A stretch of DNA of 64,000 nt from an uncultured Lachnospiraceae bacterium (GCA_947629865.1 CANRFJ010000007.1:1-64000); one strand, 5' to 3'. Shown: positions 45,132 through 54,433, numbered from the stretch's first letter. Notes: generated by a model from the sequence alone, not told the origin. Numbers and translations are program-made.

Positions 45132-45809
45132 ATGGATAAATTATTTAACTCGGACAATGCGGTTATGCGTGTGCTGTCAAAAATTTTCGATATAGGCTGG
45201 CTGTCGCTGATTTATGTTGTGTTCTGTGTGCCGATCGTCACGTTCGGAGCGGCTACCACCTCGCTGTATTATGTCAGCGCCAAGGTGCTGCGCCATAACC
45301 GGAGTTATGTGTGGAGGGAATTCTGGAGCAGCTTCAAGACGAATTTTAAGCAGTCCACCATTGTGTGGATCATTATGGCGCTTTTGTATCTGCTTCTCTA
45401 CTGGAATATCCAGATCACCGGAATTACGGATGAGGCCTCGAATTACGGGGGTTATCTGGCCGGCGCATATCTGGCGCTCATGCTGATTATCGCATGTATC
45501 GGAAGCTATGTGTTCCCGCTGATATCCCGTTTTTCGACGAAGACAAGCCAGATATTGCGGTTGAGCCTGTACTGTGCCTTCCGGCATTTTCTGCACACGA
45601 TCCTGCTGCTGGCAATTCTGCTCGCCGCGGCGTTCGGCCTCTTTACGGCGGTGTGGACGGGAATCATCATACTGTTTCTGGTTGTGCCGGGGCTGGCCGG
45701 ATTTTTGTACACATTTCCCATGGAGCATGTGATGAAAAAATATATGCCGAAGCCGGAGGCAAAATATACGGAGAACGGCGAAGAAATTGTGGAGTGGTAT
45801 AACGAATAG
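45132..45809 (+). CDS. DUF624 (YesL-like) membrane protein
   Basis: The 225-residue protein has five hydrophobic helices (about 20-40, 75-95, 110-135, 150-180, 180-200), and its start (FNSDNAVMRVLSKIFDIGWLSL) matches the YesL family. YesL genes often sit with carbohydrate transport and degradation genes, but the molecular role is unknown. It is followed 14 bases later by glgB. Confidence 0.9.
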   Translation: MDKLFNSDNAVMRVLSKIFDIGWLSLIYVVFCVPIVTFGAATTSLYYVSAKVLRHNRSYVWREFWSSFKTNFKQSTIVWIIMALLYLLLYWNIQITGITDEASNYGGYLAGAYLALMLIIACIGSYVFPLISRFSTKTSQILRLSLYCAFRHFLHTILLLAILLAAAFGLFTAVWTGIIILFLVVPGLAGFLYTFPMEHVMKKYMPKPEAKYTENGEEIVEWYNE

Positions 45810-45823
45810 CAAGGAGGTATCCA

Positions 45824-48118
45824 ATGGCATTACAACTCGAAGATTTTATGCAGTGGCCGGAGATCGAGGCGCTGGAATACGCTGAGTGCGGCTGTCCGGA
45901 ACTGGTACTCGGCCCCAAAATAGCGGACAAAACCCATGTGTTAGTGACAACCTTTATGCCGGCGGCAGAGACGATAAAGGTACGGGTTTCAGAGACGGGG
46001 CGCAGTTACAAAATGACTCAGATGGACGAGGAGGGATATTTCGCCGTCATTATCCCCGCCAGGAAAATTCCCGACTACTGTTTTTTGGTGACAGAGAAGG
46101 AGACATTGGAGGAGCGGGAACTCATGGATCCCTATGCTTTCCCGCCGCAGATTGACGGACTGGATATGAGCCAGTTCAACAACGGCGTCCACGATACGAT
46201 ATATGAAAAACTGGGAGCGCACCCGATGACAATCGACGGCGTGCAGGGCACTTATTTTGCCGTGTGGGCGCCCAATGCCCGTGCGGTCAGCGTGGTGGGC
46301 GACTTCAACAGCTGGGACAGCAGGCTCCATCCGATGCGCAAGCTGGAGGACGCCGGTATATATGAACTGTTTATACCGGGAATTGGCAAGGGACAGATTT
46401 ATAAGTATGAGATATTCGGGAGCACCGGCCAGCGCGTGCTGAAGGCGGATCCCTTTGGAAATTATGCCGAAAAGCGTCCGGCCACTGCCAGCGTCGTCTG
46501 GAATCTGACAGAGTATTCCTGGCACGACGGGGAGTGGATGAGGAACAGAAAAAAATGGAAGGCAAAGAAGGAAGCCATGTTGATCTACGAGGTTTCCCTG
46601 GGGAGTTTCCGGAAGCCGGACAAATCGAAAGACGACGAAGAATCACCGTTCTACAGTTATAGGGAACTTGCTCCTATGCTCTGTCAGTACTGTGAGGAGA
46701 TGGGATATACCCACATTGAGCTGATGCCGGTCATGGAGCATCCCTTTGACGGCTCCTGGGGTTATCAGGTGACGGGATACTATGCCCCGACATCCCGCTA
46801 CGGGACGCCGGAGGAGTTTATGTATTTTATCGACACGATGCACCAGCACGGGATCGGGGTAATCCTGGACTGGGTGCCGGCGCATTTTCCCAAGGACGAA
46901 CATGGTCTCGCCCGCTTCGACGGAACCTGCCTGTATGAGCACCTGGATCCAAGACAGGGCGAGCACCCGCACTGGGGGACGCTGATTTACAATTACGGCC
47001 GCCCCCAGGTAGTAAATTTTCTCGTCGCCAACGCCCTGTTCTGGCTGGACAAATTCCATGCGGACGGACTGCGCATGGATGCGGTGGCGTCCATGCTCTA
47101 TCTGGACTATGGCAAAAACGACGGGGAATGGGTGGCGAATATGTATGGCGGCAATGAGAATCTGGAGGCCGTTGCGTTCCTGCAGAGAGTAAATGAGAGA
47201 ATCCACGCCAGAAAGGACGGTTCTATCTCCATTGCGGAGGAATCCACGGCATGGCCGATGGTGACGGGAAAAACGGAAGACGGAGGACTGGATTTTGACC
47301 TGAAGTGGAATATGGGCTGGATGAATGATTTTCTGGAATATATGCGCACGGATCCGCTGTTTCGGAAAGGGCGCCACGGAATGTTGACCTTCAGCATGAT
47401 GTATCAGTATTCGGAGGAGTTTGTTCTGGTATTTAGTCATGACGAGGTAGTTCATCTGAAGGGCTCAATGTACACGAAGATGCCGGGGACTCCGGCGGAA
47501 AAATTCGCTAGTCTACGGCTGTCGTATGGCTACATGGCAGCGCATCCGGGCAAGAAACTTCTCTTTATGGGACAGGAATTTGGCCAGGAGCGGGAGTGGA
47601 GCGAGGAGAGAAGTCTGGACTGGCAGCTGCTGGAACCGGTGGAGGGCGGAATGTCGCCCAATGAAAAACTGCGTCAGTATGTCGGTATACTGAATACGTT
47701 TTACCGCGCCCATCCGGCGATGTACCGGGAGGACTGGAGGCCATATGGATTTGAGTGGATCAGCACGCTGGACGCCGACCGGAGCGTAATCGCATTTCTG
47801 CGCAGATGCAAGGAGGAGACGCTGCTAGTCCTCTGCAATTTCACGCCGGTATCCTATGAGAAATTCCGTGTGGGAGTGCCGTTTGCGGGAAAATACAAAG
47901 AAATTTTCAACAGCGACGCCGCTGAATTTGGGGGCGGGGGCTTTGTGAACCCGCGGCTGAAGAACTCCCAGAAAGTAAAATGGGACGGAAGGCCGAACTC
48001 CATGGAATGTAAACTGGCTCCTCTGGCCGTGCAGATTTTCAGCTGTACTAAAGTGTCGGTGCAGCAGGGGCGCTCCGCTGCAAAGCGCGGGCCGTCAAAG
48101 AGCGCTGCGAAAAAATAG
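45824..48118 (+). CDS. glgB: 1,4-alpha-glucan branching enzyme
   Basis: GlgB creates alpha-1,6 branches in glycogen. The 764-residue protein has two N-terminal CBM48-like regions, a GH13 barrel with the regions DWVPAHFPKD, GLRMDAVAS, IAEESTAW and FSHDEVVH, and a C-terminal beta domain. The Asp in GLRMDA is the nucleophile, and the Glu in AEEST the acid. The tail is rich in Lys/Arg/Ser. No other glycogen genes are in the window, so it stands apart from a glg operon. Confidence 0.96.
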   Translation: MALQLEDFMQWPEIEALEYAECGCPELVLGPKIADKTHVLVTTFMPAAETIKVRVSETGRSYKMTQMDEEGYFAVIIPARKIPDYCFLVTEKETLEERELMDPYAFPPQIDGLDMSQFNNGVHDTIYEKLGAHPMTIDGVQGTYFAVWAPNARAVSVVGDFNSWDSRLHPMRKLEDAGIYELFIPGIGKGQIYKYEIFGSTGQRVLKADPFGNYAEKRPATASVVWNLTEYSWHDGEWMRNRKKWKAKKEAMLIYEVSLGSFRKPDKSKDDEESPFYSYRELAPMLCQYCEEMGYTHIELMPVMEHPFDGSWGYQVTGYYAPTSRYGTPEEFMYFIDTMHQHGIGVILDWVPAHFPKDEHGLARFDGTCLYEHLDPRQGEHPHWGTLIYNYGRPQVVNFLVANALFWLDKFHADGLRMDAVASMLYLDYGKNDGEWVANMYGGNENLEAVAFLQRVNERIHARKDGSISIAEESTAWPMVTGKTEDGGLDFDLKWNMGWMNDFLEYMRTDPLFRKGRHGMLTFSMMYQYSEEFVLVFSHDEVVHLKGSMYTKMPGTPAEKFASLRLSYGYMAAHPGKKLLFMGQEFGQEREWSEERSLDWQLLEPVEGGMSPNEKLRQYVGILNTFYRAHPAMYREDWRPYGFEWISTLDADRSVIAFLRRCKEETLLVLCNFTPVSYEKFRVGVPFAGKYKEIFNSDAAEFGGGGFVNPRLKNSQKVKWDGRPNSMECKLAPLAVQIFSCTKVSVQQGRSAAKRGPSKSAAKK

Positions 48119-48141
48119 AAAAATAGAACCGTAAAAAAGAA

Positions 48142-48184
48142 AGACAGAACCCCCTCCGCCGCACTGGTGGAGGGGGTTCTGTCT
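48142..48184. terminator. Bidirectional terminator between glgB and coat gene
   Basis: A perfect 16-bp stem (48142-48157 with 48169-48184) with an 11-base loop lies between convergent genes. The T-run is short. Confidence 0.75.
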
Positions 48185-48199
48185 ATGCCGCGTCGCCGC

Positions 48200-48658
48200 C
48201 TATGCCATGCCGTTGGCGGTTTTGTACTTGTAAATCATCTCGGCGTGGTTCTGCTCCTCGGTCTGAATGTGATTTAACAGCTTGCGGATATTCGTGGCCG
48301 CAAACTGGAATAAATCGGTATTGTAGGTGGAGGACACCAGTTTTTCCGTTGCAATGGAATCCGTGCACAAAAACTGGTCGTGTTTTTTCTCATCGGAATT
48401 GTCATTTGACGGATAGGTGCTCTCCGGAGAATATCCCTCTGTGCCGCTGGCTGCCGCCCTGACTTCCGGCACGTCTCCCCGCAGCACCTGGCCGAGCGAG
48501 TCAAAGTGCTCCTGCTCCTGGTCGCCAATCTGCCGGAACAGCTGCTTTAAGTGCTGGTCGTTGGCAGATTTCTCATAGAAACGGTACTTCTCCACACAGG
48601 TTTTTTCCTGGGACTGCAGATCCCGAATAACGGTAGTTTCTTTTTCTGTCAATTGCAT
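48200..48658 (-). CDS. Spore coat protein (CotF/ferritin-like)
   Basis: The 152-residue protein is all-helical and has the CotF-family start (QLTEKETTVIRDL, then QEKTCVEKY) and a second helix pair ending QTEEQNHAEMIYKY. The EExxH-like motif resembles ferritin-like folds. CotF relatives are in the inner coat of Bacillus and clostridial spores. The ATG at 48658 is supported by AAGGAG nine bases upstream; a longer open frame upstream is AT-rich and not coding. Confidence 0.85.
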   Translation of the reverse strand: MQLTEKETTVIRDLQSQEKTCVEKYRFYEKSANDQHLKQLFRQIGDQEQEHFDSLGQVLRGDVPEVRAAASGTEGYSPESTYPSNDNSDEKKHDQFLCTDSIATEKLVSSTYNTDLFQFAATNIRKLLNHIQTEEQNHAEMIYKYKTANGMA

Positions 48659-48834
48659 AATGAAAATCTCCTTTTCTTTTTCTTTCAGTGTTTCCATAAA
48701 TGGAAAAATTATGTATTGGAGGGGGAGGAATATGGGGGATAGGATATTTATAATGAATTTTTGAATACATCCGCCAAAAAGTGAAATAATATTATAAAAG
48801 AATATTAAAACATTGGAAAACAGGGCAAATATCA

Positions 48835-48863
48835 TTGACAAAAGTGAAAAAATCACATATAAT
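48835..48863 (+). promoter_or_regulatory. Full-consensus promoter of the AAA gene
   Basis: TTGACA (48835-48840), an exact 17-base spacer and TATAAT (48858-48863) are all perfect. The spacer holds a small dyad GTGA-AAAAA-TCAC (48844-48856), a possible repressor site. Confidence 0.8.
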
Positions 48864-48886
48864 GACAGAGAAATGGAGGTGTAAGC

Positions 48887-50269
48887 ATGTTAGTCAGGTT
48901 TAATGTTAAAAATTTTCTGTCATTTAATGCAAGAGATAATGATAAATCAGAGGAATTTTCCATGATTGCCGGAAAGGTAAGAAGTAAGAGGGAGCATATA
49001 TATGATGACGGAAAAAATAAATTGTTGAAGTTTGCTGCTGTGTACGGTGCAAATGCTGCAGGAAAATCGAATCTTGTAAAGGCAATTGAATTTATGCGCC
49101 ATACAGTTGTGCATGGACTTCCCGATGGTCATACAAACCAATATTGTAAAGCATCATCCTCCAATAAGGATAAAGCCAGTTATTTTGAAATGGAGATACT
49201 CCTAAATGCAAAGTATTATTCATATGGATATGAAGTCGTGCTGAGTCAGAGCAGATTTGTTTCGGAATGGCTTGTGGAGTTAAATGCAGATAATACGGAA
49301 AAAATATTATTTGAACGAAATATTCAGGATGGCACCTATCATTTAGGGGCGGCATTGAGACAAAAAGGTCTGGTTGATATATTAAATATATATGCTGAGG
49401 ATATTTGTGACGATTCATCTGTCTTATTTTTATCAATCATGAATCAAAACAAGAAAAATTTGTATCAAAAATATGAAAAGGCCTGCATCCTGCAAGATGT
49501 ATTTTATTGGATAAAGAATCAGTTAGATGTCAATTTCCCAAATCAGCCAATATCGGATTATTCCTATCTTGCCAGAACAAATAATGTTGATGAGGTGTGC
49601 AGGATAATTTCCGCTTTTGGCACAGGTATCACAGATTTTAGAGTGGTGGACGTACCGGTTGAAAAAGTGTTGGGCGAATTATCACAAAAACTACGTCAGC
49701 ATATAATTTCGGATATTGAAAAAAAACAAGCAGAAGTACGGAATGATAAAGATAATGCAGAAATTGCACTTGTTATGAGAAGCAGTAAGGATTTCTTTAT
49801 CATCACAATTGATCAAAGTGATACAATAAACTGCCAGACAATAGAGTTTTCACATGGGAGCAGTGATGCATTGTTTCAGTTGTCAGAGGAGTCAGATGGA
49901 ACAGTGCGTATTCTTGATCTTTTGGAAATACTGCTTGCTGGAGAAAATAAGATATATGTTATTGATGAATTGGATAGATGTTTGCATCCAAGCCTGAGTT
50001 ATAAGTTTGTCGAAACATATTTGCAGATCGCGAAAGAAAAAAACATACAATTAATCGTGACTACTCATGAATCACGTCTTATGGATTTTGATTTGTTGAG
50101 GCGGGACGAGATATGGTTTGTGGATAAACGGGCAAATGGGGAATCGGACATTTATTCTTTGGAAGAATATAATGCGAGATTTGATCAGAAGATTGATAAA
50201 GCATATTTAGAGGGGCGCTATGGCGGTGTTCCGATTTTCAGCACTGTTTTTCCGATAAAGGGGGATTAG
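48887..50269 (+). CDS. AAA-family ATPase (RloA/AbiLi-like)
   Basis: The 460-residue protein starts FNVKNFLSFNA, typical of SMC-like AAA_15/AAA_21 ATPases. Walker A GANAAGKSN is at 54-61. Late motifs are a Walker B with Asp-Glu near 355-361 (IYVIDELDRCLHPSL) and TTHESRLMD. Proteins of this type with an RloB/Toprim partner form phage-defence pairs (AbiLi-AbiLii, RloA-RloB; the related PARIS uses AriA-AriB). The gene is clearly more AT-rich than its neighbours and uses more A/T-ending codons, a sign of transfer. A partial RloB ORF follows three bases later. Confidence 0.85.
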   Translation: MLVRFNVKNFLSFNARDNDKSEEFSMIAGKVRSKREHIYDDGKNKLLKFAAVYGANAAGKSNLVKAIEFMRHTVVHGLPDGHTNQYCKASSSNKDKASYFEMEILLNAKYYSYGYEVVLSQSRFVSEWLVELNADNTEKILFERNIQDGTYHLGAALRQKGLVDILNIYAEDICDDSSVLFLSIMNQNKKNLYQKYEKACILQDVFYWIKNQLDVNFPNQPISDYSYLARTNNVDEVCRIISAFGTGITDFRVVDVPVEKVLGELSQKLRQHIISDIEKKQAEVRNDKDNAEIALVMRSSKDFFIITIDQSDTINCQTIEFSHGSSDALFQLSEESDGTVRILDLLEILLAGENKIYVIDELDRCLHPSLSYKFVETYLQIAKEKNIQLIVTTHESRLMDFDLLRRDEIWFVDKRANGESDIYSLEEYNARFDQKIDKAYLEGRYGGVPIFSTVFPIKGD

Positions 50270-50272
50270 TGT

Positions 50273-50443
50273 ATGAGGGAGAGAAAGCAGTTTGCAGAAC
50301 GTACAAGAGTGTTGGATTCTGATGAGGTCAGACAAAAATATTTTTTGGTTTATGAGGGAGCAAAAACAGAACTTATATATTTTGATGCTGTAGCAGAATT
50401 GCGGGAGGATTTGGGCTTGTTAATATGTGAGATGCGGAAATAG
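50273..50443 (+). pseudogene. Truncated RloB-like (AbiLii-like) ORF
   Basis: A 56-codon ORF starts three bases after the ATPase stop. Its residues 20-40 read RQKYFLVYEGAKTELIYFDA, the N-terminal strand-and-Glu motif (xxYFLVyEGxKTExxYF) of RloB-like Toprim proteins, which normally run to about 200 residues. The frame stops at TAG (50441-50443), and no continuation is seen in any frame downstream, so the 3' part appears to be deleted. It may be a pseudogene; a functional short form cannot be excluded. Confidence 0.7.
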
Positions 50444-50563
50444 TGTGCATAATGTTTTAAAAATTCGATATATCCGTAAAGCGGATAAGTATGTTATTGA
50501 TAATTAGATTAAAGGCCTCGGAAATTTGCAAGGAAATATATTTCTTTTTTGGGAAAACTATGC

Positions 50564-50569
50564 TAAAAT
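50564..50569 (+). promoter_or_regulatory. Extended -10 of the AIM24 gene
   Basis: TGcTAAAAT (50561-50569) is a good extended -10, about 35 bases before the ATG. The -35 region is only a T-rich run, so the promoter call is modest. Confidence 0.45.
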
Positions 50570-50604
50570 AAAGTTATCTAATTAAACAGAAAGGGGTACT
50601 ACAT

Positions 50605-51279
50605 ATGAAATACTCAATTGAGGGGACGCCGTTACCGGTAGTGATTTGCGATTTAGAGGCCGGTGAGACGATGATCACGGAGAAGGGCGCCATGTCATGG
50701 ATGACGCCGAATATGAAGATGGAGACAGTTGGCGGCGGAGTTGGCAAGATGATTGGCCGCATGTTCAGCGGCGAGGCTATGTTCCAGAATCATTATACAG
50801 CGGAAGGAGGGCCCGGACAGATCGCGTACGCGTCCAGTTTCCCCGGCTCTATTCTGGCATTTGATATTGGTCAAAAGGAAATGATTGTTCAGAAAAGCGC
50901 TTTCCTGGCTTCGACAGAGGGAGTTAGCCTGTCGATTGCTTTTCAGAAAAAACTGTCGGGCGGCCTTTTCGGCGGCGAGGGCTTTATCATGCAGAGGCTT
51001 TCAGGCACCGGAACGGCTTTTGTGGAGATCGACGGATATGTCAAGGAATACGATCTGGAGGCCGGACAGAGTATGCTGATTGATACCGGTTATCTGGCGG
51101 CTATGGAGATAACCTGCAACATGGATATCCAGACAGTGAAGGGATTGAAAAATAAAATGCTGGGAGGCGAGGGATTCTTCAATACCGTTGTGACCGGGCC
51201 GGGGAAAATATATCTTCAGTCGATGCCGATTAATCAGATGGCAGGCACTCTCCGTCCGTATATGCCAACCGGAAATTAA
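50605..51279 (+). CDS. AIM24/TIGR00266 family protein
   Basis: The 224-residue soluble beta-rich protein matches AIM24: a start YSIEGTPLPVVICDLEAGE, a Gly-rich middle (GGGVGKMIGRMFSGE), and SGTGTAFVEIDG. Family members form trimeric beta-barrels of unknown role; some sit beside membrane or stress proteins. It is followed 14 bases later by a membrane protein gene. Confidence 0.92.
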   Translation: MKYSIEGTPLPVVICDLEAGETMITEKGAMSWMTPNMKMETVGGGVGKMIGRMFSGEAMFQNHYTAEGGPGQIAYASSFPGSILAFDIGQKEMIVQKSAFLASTEGVSLSIAFQKKLSGGLFGGEGFIMQRLSGTGTAFVEIDGYVKEYDLEAGQSMLIDTGYLAAMEITCNMDIQTVKGLKNKMLGGEGFFNTVVTGPGKIYLQSMPINQMAGTLRPYMPTGN

Positions 51280-51293
51280 AGGAGGGATTTGCT

Positions 51294-51935
51294 ATGGGTG
51301 AAAAACGAGCCCTAATGAATGAAAACGCAATATCGCTGGAAGGCCGGACATGGACGATTCCGCTGAGAATCGTGACGCTGATTACCCTGCTTGTGGGGGC
51401 GTACTCGCTGGTGCAGAGTGTCCTCGAACTCGTTCAGTATTACGAGGCGGGTGAGTGGTCTATGCTGGTAGTCATTATCTTTTTGCTGGTCACGCCGCTT
51501 GGCTTCGGGGCGGCGCTGCTGTTTGCCTTTGGCGTTCACCGCATTGCGACGGACGAGGGCGGAGACAATCCCGTTATACTGGGCTTTGCCCTGATGGTGC
51601 TGGCTTCCGTGGACAACCTGATTTATGTGTCTATTCGATACGGAAGCGATGCGATCAGTTTTTACATCCTTGGCGGCATTGAACTCATTTGTTATGTCAT
51701 AGGTTTTCTATACTATCAGGGACTGGGACCGAAGGCGCTGGCTGTATGTGCCGCCGTTATTCTGGTGGTCGGTACGGCGCTGGAACTGGAAGAAGCGATA
51801 CGCTATTTTGTATCGGTAAGTTACTATAATTTTGGCGGTTATTATTTTGTTCAGACCTTGCTGGATCTGCTGCTGGGAGTTGTGTCCCTGCTTTTTGCAC
51901 TGGGGCTCAGGAGGCAGATTCCGGTGAGAAAATAA
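51294..51935 (+). CDS. Hypothetical membrane protein
   Basis: I do not recognise a family. The 213-residue product has about six hydrophobic helices in pairs (about 23-45, 58-82, 96-112, 118-138, 142-165, 180-205), with a short soluble N-terminus. It is between the AIM24 gene and eda with AAGGAGG before the ATG. Co-transcription with AIM24 is likely (14-base gap). No function can be given. Confidence 0.75.
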   Translation: MGEKRALMNENAISLEGRTWTIPLRIVTLITLLVGAYSLVQSVLELVQYYEAGEWSMLVVIIFLLVTPLGFGAALLFAFGVHRIATDEGGDNPVILGFALMVLASVDNLIYVSIRYGSDAISFYILGGIELICYVIGFLYYQGLGPKALAVCAAVILVVGTALELEEAIRYFVSVSYYNFGGYYFVQTLLDLLLGVVSLLFALGLRRQIPVRK

Positions 51936-51951
51936 GTTTTTGGAGGTAATC

Positions 51952-52590
51952 ATGAACGCAGTATTAGAGCAGATTGGAAAGACAGGAATTGTGCCGGTTG
52001 TGGTACTGAATGACAGCGGGGACGCTGAACCTCTGGCGAGAGCGCTGTGCGAGGGCGGACTTCCCTGTGCGGAGGTGACGTTTCGGACAGAGGCGGCGGA
52101 GGAATCCATTCGCATTATGACGGAGAAATTCCCCGAGATGCTGGTGGGGGCCGGTACGGTACTCACGACCGAGCAGGTTGACCGCGCAGTGGCGGCGGGC
52201 GCCAGATTTATCGTGAGCCCCGGACTGAATCCGAGAGTCGTAAAACATTGTCTGGAAAAAAATATTCCGGTGACGCCCGGCACACAGACGCCGAGCGAGA
52301 TGGAGCAGGCGATGGAACTGGGATTAGATGTGGTAAAATTTTTCCCGGCGGAACCGGCGGGCGGCATAAAGATGATTAAAGCAGTGGCGGCGCCTTATAC
52401 CACGCTGAAATTTATGCCCACGGGCGGTATAAACATAAACAATGTAGAGGAATATCTGAAGTATGACCGTATTCTTGCCTGCGGAGGCAGTTGGATGGTG
52501 AAGGGCGATTTGATCGACGCCGGAAAATTTGACGAGATCCGCCAGATGACAAAGGATGCGGCGGAAATGGTGAAACGAATCAGAGGATAG
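51952..52590 (+). CDS. eda: KDPG/KHG aldolase
   Basis: This class I aldolase splits 2-keto-3-deoxy-6-phosphogluconate into pyruvate and glyceraldehyde 3-phosphate. The 212-residue protein has the Schiff-base lysine K129 in VVKFFPAE and the catalytic Glu in CAEVTFR. It is followed by the KDG kinase that makes its substrate. The two genes carry the end of the pectin/uronate or modified Entner-Doudoroff route. The ATG at 51952 has GGAGG upstream. Confidence 0.96.
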   Translation: MNAVLEQIGKTGIVPVVVLNDSGDAEPLARALCEGGLPCAEVTFRTEAAEESIRIMTEKFPEMLVGAGTVLTTEQVDRAVAAGARFIVSPGLNPRVVKHCLEKNIPVTPGTQTPSEMEQAMELGLDVVKFFPAEPAGGIKMIKAVAAPYTTLKFMPTGGININNVEEYLKYDRILACGGSWMVKGDLIDAGKFDEIRQMTKDAAEMVKRIRG

Positions 52591-52600
52591 GAGAAAAGAG

Positions 52601-53626
52601 ATGGCAAAGAAAGTAGTTACATTTGGAGAACTTATGTTGAGACTGGCCCCGGAGGGGTATTATCGGTTTGTGCAGGCGGACACCTTTGGCGCGACCTATG
52701 GCGGAGGAGAGGCCAATGTGGCTGTCTCTCTGGCCAATTACGGTCTGGACGCCAAATTTGTCACCAAGCTTCCGGCGCATGAAATCGGCCAGGCGGCGGT
52801 AAATTCACTGAGAAAATACGGTGTGGACACGACGGATATTGTGCGCGGCGGCGACCGCGTGGGAATTTATTTCCTTGAAAAGGGAGCGTCGCAGAGACCT
52901 TCCAAAGTAATTTATGACAGGGCCGGTTCTTCCATTGCCACTGCCAGCAAAGAGGATTTTGACTGGAAGAAAATCTTTGAAGGCGTGGAGTGGTTTCACT
53001 TTACCGGCATAACGCCGGCGCTGAATGATGAAGTGGCGGCGATTTGCCTGGAGGCCTGCAAGGCGGCCAAGGAAGCCGGTATCACGGTTTCATGCGATTT
53101 GAATTATCGCAACAAACTGTGGTCGAAGGAAAAGGCAGGCCAGGTTATGGGCGAGCTGTGCCAGTATGTAGACGTCTGCATCGCCAACGAGGAGGACGCG
53201 GCGGATGTATTTGGAATCCGCTCCGCCGGAACAGATGTCACGGCGGGTACGGTAAATCATGAGGGGTACAAAGATGTGGCAAGACAGCTGGCCGAGCGGT
53301 TCGGCTTTTCCAAGGTCGCCATTACCCTGAGGGAATCCATCTCTGCCAATGACAATAACTGGTCTGCTATGCTGTATGATGGCAATGATTTTTACTTCAG
53401 TAAGAAATATAAAATGCACATCGTGGATCGCGTGGGCGGCGGCGACAGTTTTGGCGGCGGCCTCATCTGTGCGTGTCTGGAGGGGTACGATCCCCAGCAG
53501 ACCATTGAATTTGCCGTGGCTGCGTCCTGCCTGAAGCACTCTGTCGAGGGCGATTACAATATGGTATCGATGGACGAGGTTCTCAAACTTGCCGGTGGCG
53601 ATGGCTCCGGCCGCGTGCAGCGATAA
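52601..53626 (+). CDS. kdgK: 2-dehydro-3-deoxygluconokinase
   Basis: KdgK phosphorylates KDG to KDPG with ATP. The 341-residue PfkB-type kinase has the N-terminal FGELMLRLAPEG, the GGGEANVA sugar site and the C-terminal catalytic DRVGGGDSFGGG (the usual DTxGAGD variant with GGGD). It starts 10 bases after eda. A terminator follows. Confidence 0.95.
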   Translation: MAKKVVTFGELMLRLAPEGYYRFVQADTFGATYGGGEANVAVSLANYGLDAKFVTKLPAHEIGQAAVNSLRKYGVDTTDIVRGGDRVGIYFLEKGASQRPSKVIYDRAGSSIATASKEDFDWKKIFEGVEWFHFTGITPALNDEVAAICLEACKAAKEAGITVSCDLNYRNKLWSKEKAGQVMGELCQYVDVCIANEEDAADVFGIRSAGTDVTAGTVNHEGYKDVARQLAERFGFSKVAITLRESISANDNNWSAMLYDGNDFYFSKKYKMHIVDRVGGGDSFGGGLICACLEGYDPQQTIEFAVAASCLKHSVEGDYNMVSMDEVLKLAGGDGSGRVQR

Positions 53627-53650
53627 ACGGGATTTGAAACCATATGGAAT

Positions 53651-53680
53651 CCGGGCCTGAAGGGGGCCCGGGTTTTTTAT
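53651..53680 (+). terminator. Terminator after kdgK
   Basis: CCGGGCC (53651-53657) pairs with GGCCCGG (53665-53671), followed by GTTTTTTATT. Confidence 0.9.
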
Positions 53681-53764
53681 TATATAAAAATCCGTCTTTT
53701 GTGGGGCGGCGGCTGCGAGCGCGCCGTATTTCTGCCGATATATATTCTGACGGGAGGTATGTAT

Positions 53765-54397
53765 ATGAAGATGGGTACAATTGCATTGCAGGCGTCCGCG
53801 GTAAAGTCCGGAGAGCCAAAGCAGAAAGAAAAAAATATTTCGGGAAATGCTATTCTGAGGAGTATGCTTGAGAGACTGGGCGACGCGGGCCTGAGCGAAA
53901 TGACGGAAGATGAAAAACGGCTATATGAGCAGCGGATCATACAGAAAATGCGGGAGGGAAAAAGACTGTCGGCAAAAGAACTCAGTTATCTGCGCCTTCA
54001 CAATCCGGAGCTGTATAAGGTTGCAATACGGGTGGAGCTTTCAAGGAAGATGCTCCGGAACAGTCTGAAAAAATGCCGCTCCAAGGACGAGGTTCGGAAT
54101 GTCGTGATGAATCAGTTTTCCGCTCTCCGCAGTATGAAAGATGGGGATCCGGCCAAAGAATATATGGCGGCGATGATAAGAAAGGAACTCAGCGATTTCA
54201 GAAAAAGCAGAGAGTATGCGCAACTTCCGGAGAAGACAGAACACAACGCCAAAGAGAGAAAACTTACATTCCGCGACGACGCAGACGGGGATGAGGAGGC
54301 GCAAGCCTGCGACAGAGCAGTGTTTTTCACTATTCTGCGGCTGCAGTGCGAGGAACTGTCACAGATGACAGAGGCGGCGCTTGCTTTTCAGGGGTGA
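53765..54397 (+). CDS. Hypothetical helical protein
   Basis: I do not recognise a family. The 210-residue product is strongly helical and charged, with no signal peptide or membrane helix. A variable start is followed by a conserved-looking core from about 30 (LRSMLERLGD) to 155 and an acidic stretch near 180-188 (DDADGDEEA). The ATG at 53765 sits seven bases after GGAGG. The function is unknown; a role as a structural or partner protein is guesswork. Confidence 0.6.
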   Translation: MKMGTIALQASAVKSGEPKQKEKNISGNAILRSMLERLGDAGLSEMTEDEKRLYEQRIIQKMREGKRLSAKELSYLRLHNPELYKVAIRVELSRKMLRNSLKKCRSKDEVRNVVMNQFSALRSMKDGDPAKEYMAAMIRKELSDFRKSREYAQLPEKTEHNAKERKLTFRDDADGDEEAQACDRAVFFTILRLQCEELSQMTEAALAFQG

Positions 54398-54433
54398 GGT
54401 GCAGAGGCATACCGGAGATATGATAGAAAAAGC

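Noticed and set aside
50471-50487. Small hairpin TATCCG/CGGATA after the RloB fragment
   Set aside because: It is only 6 bp with no T-run, probably chance in AT-rich remnant DNA, and not enough to call a terminator.
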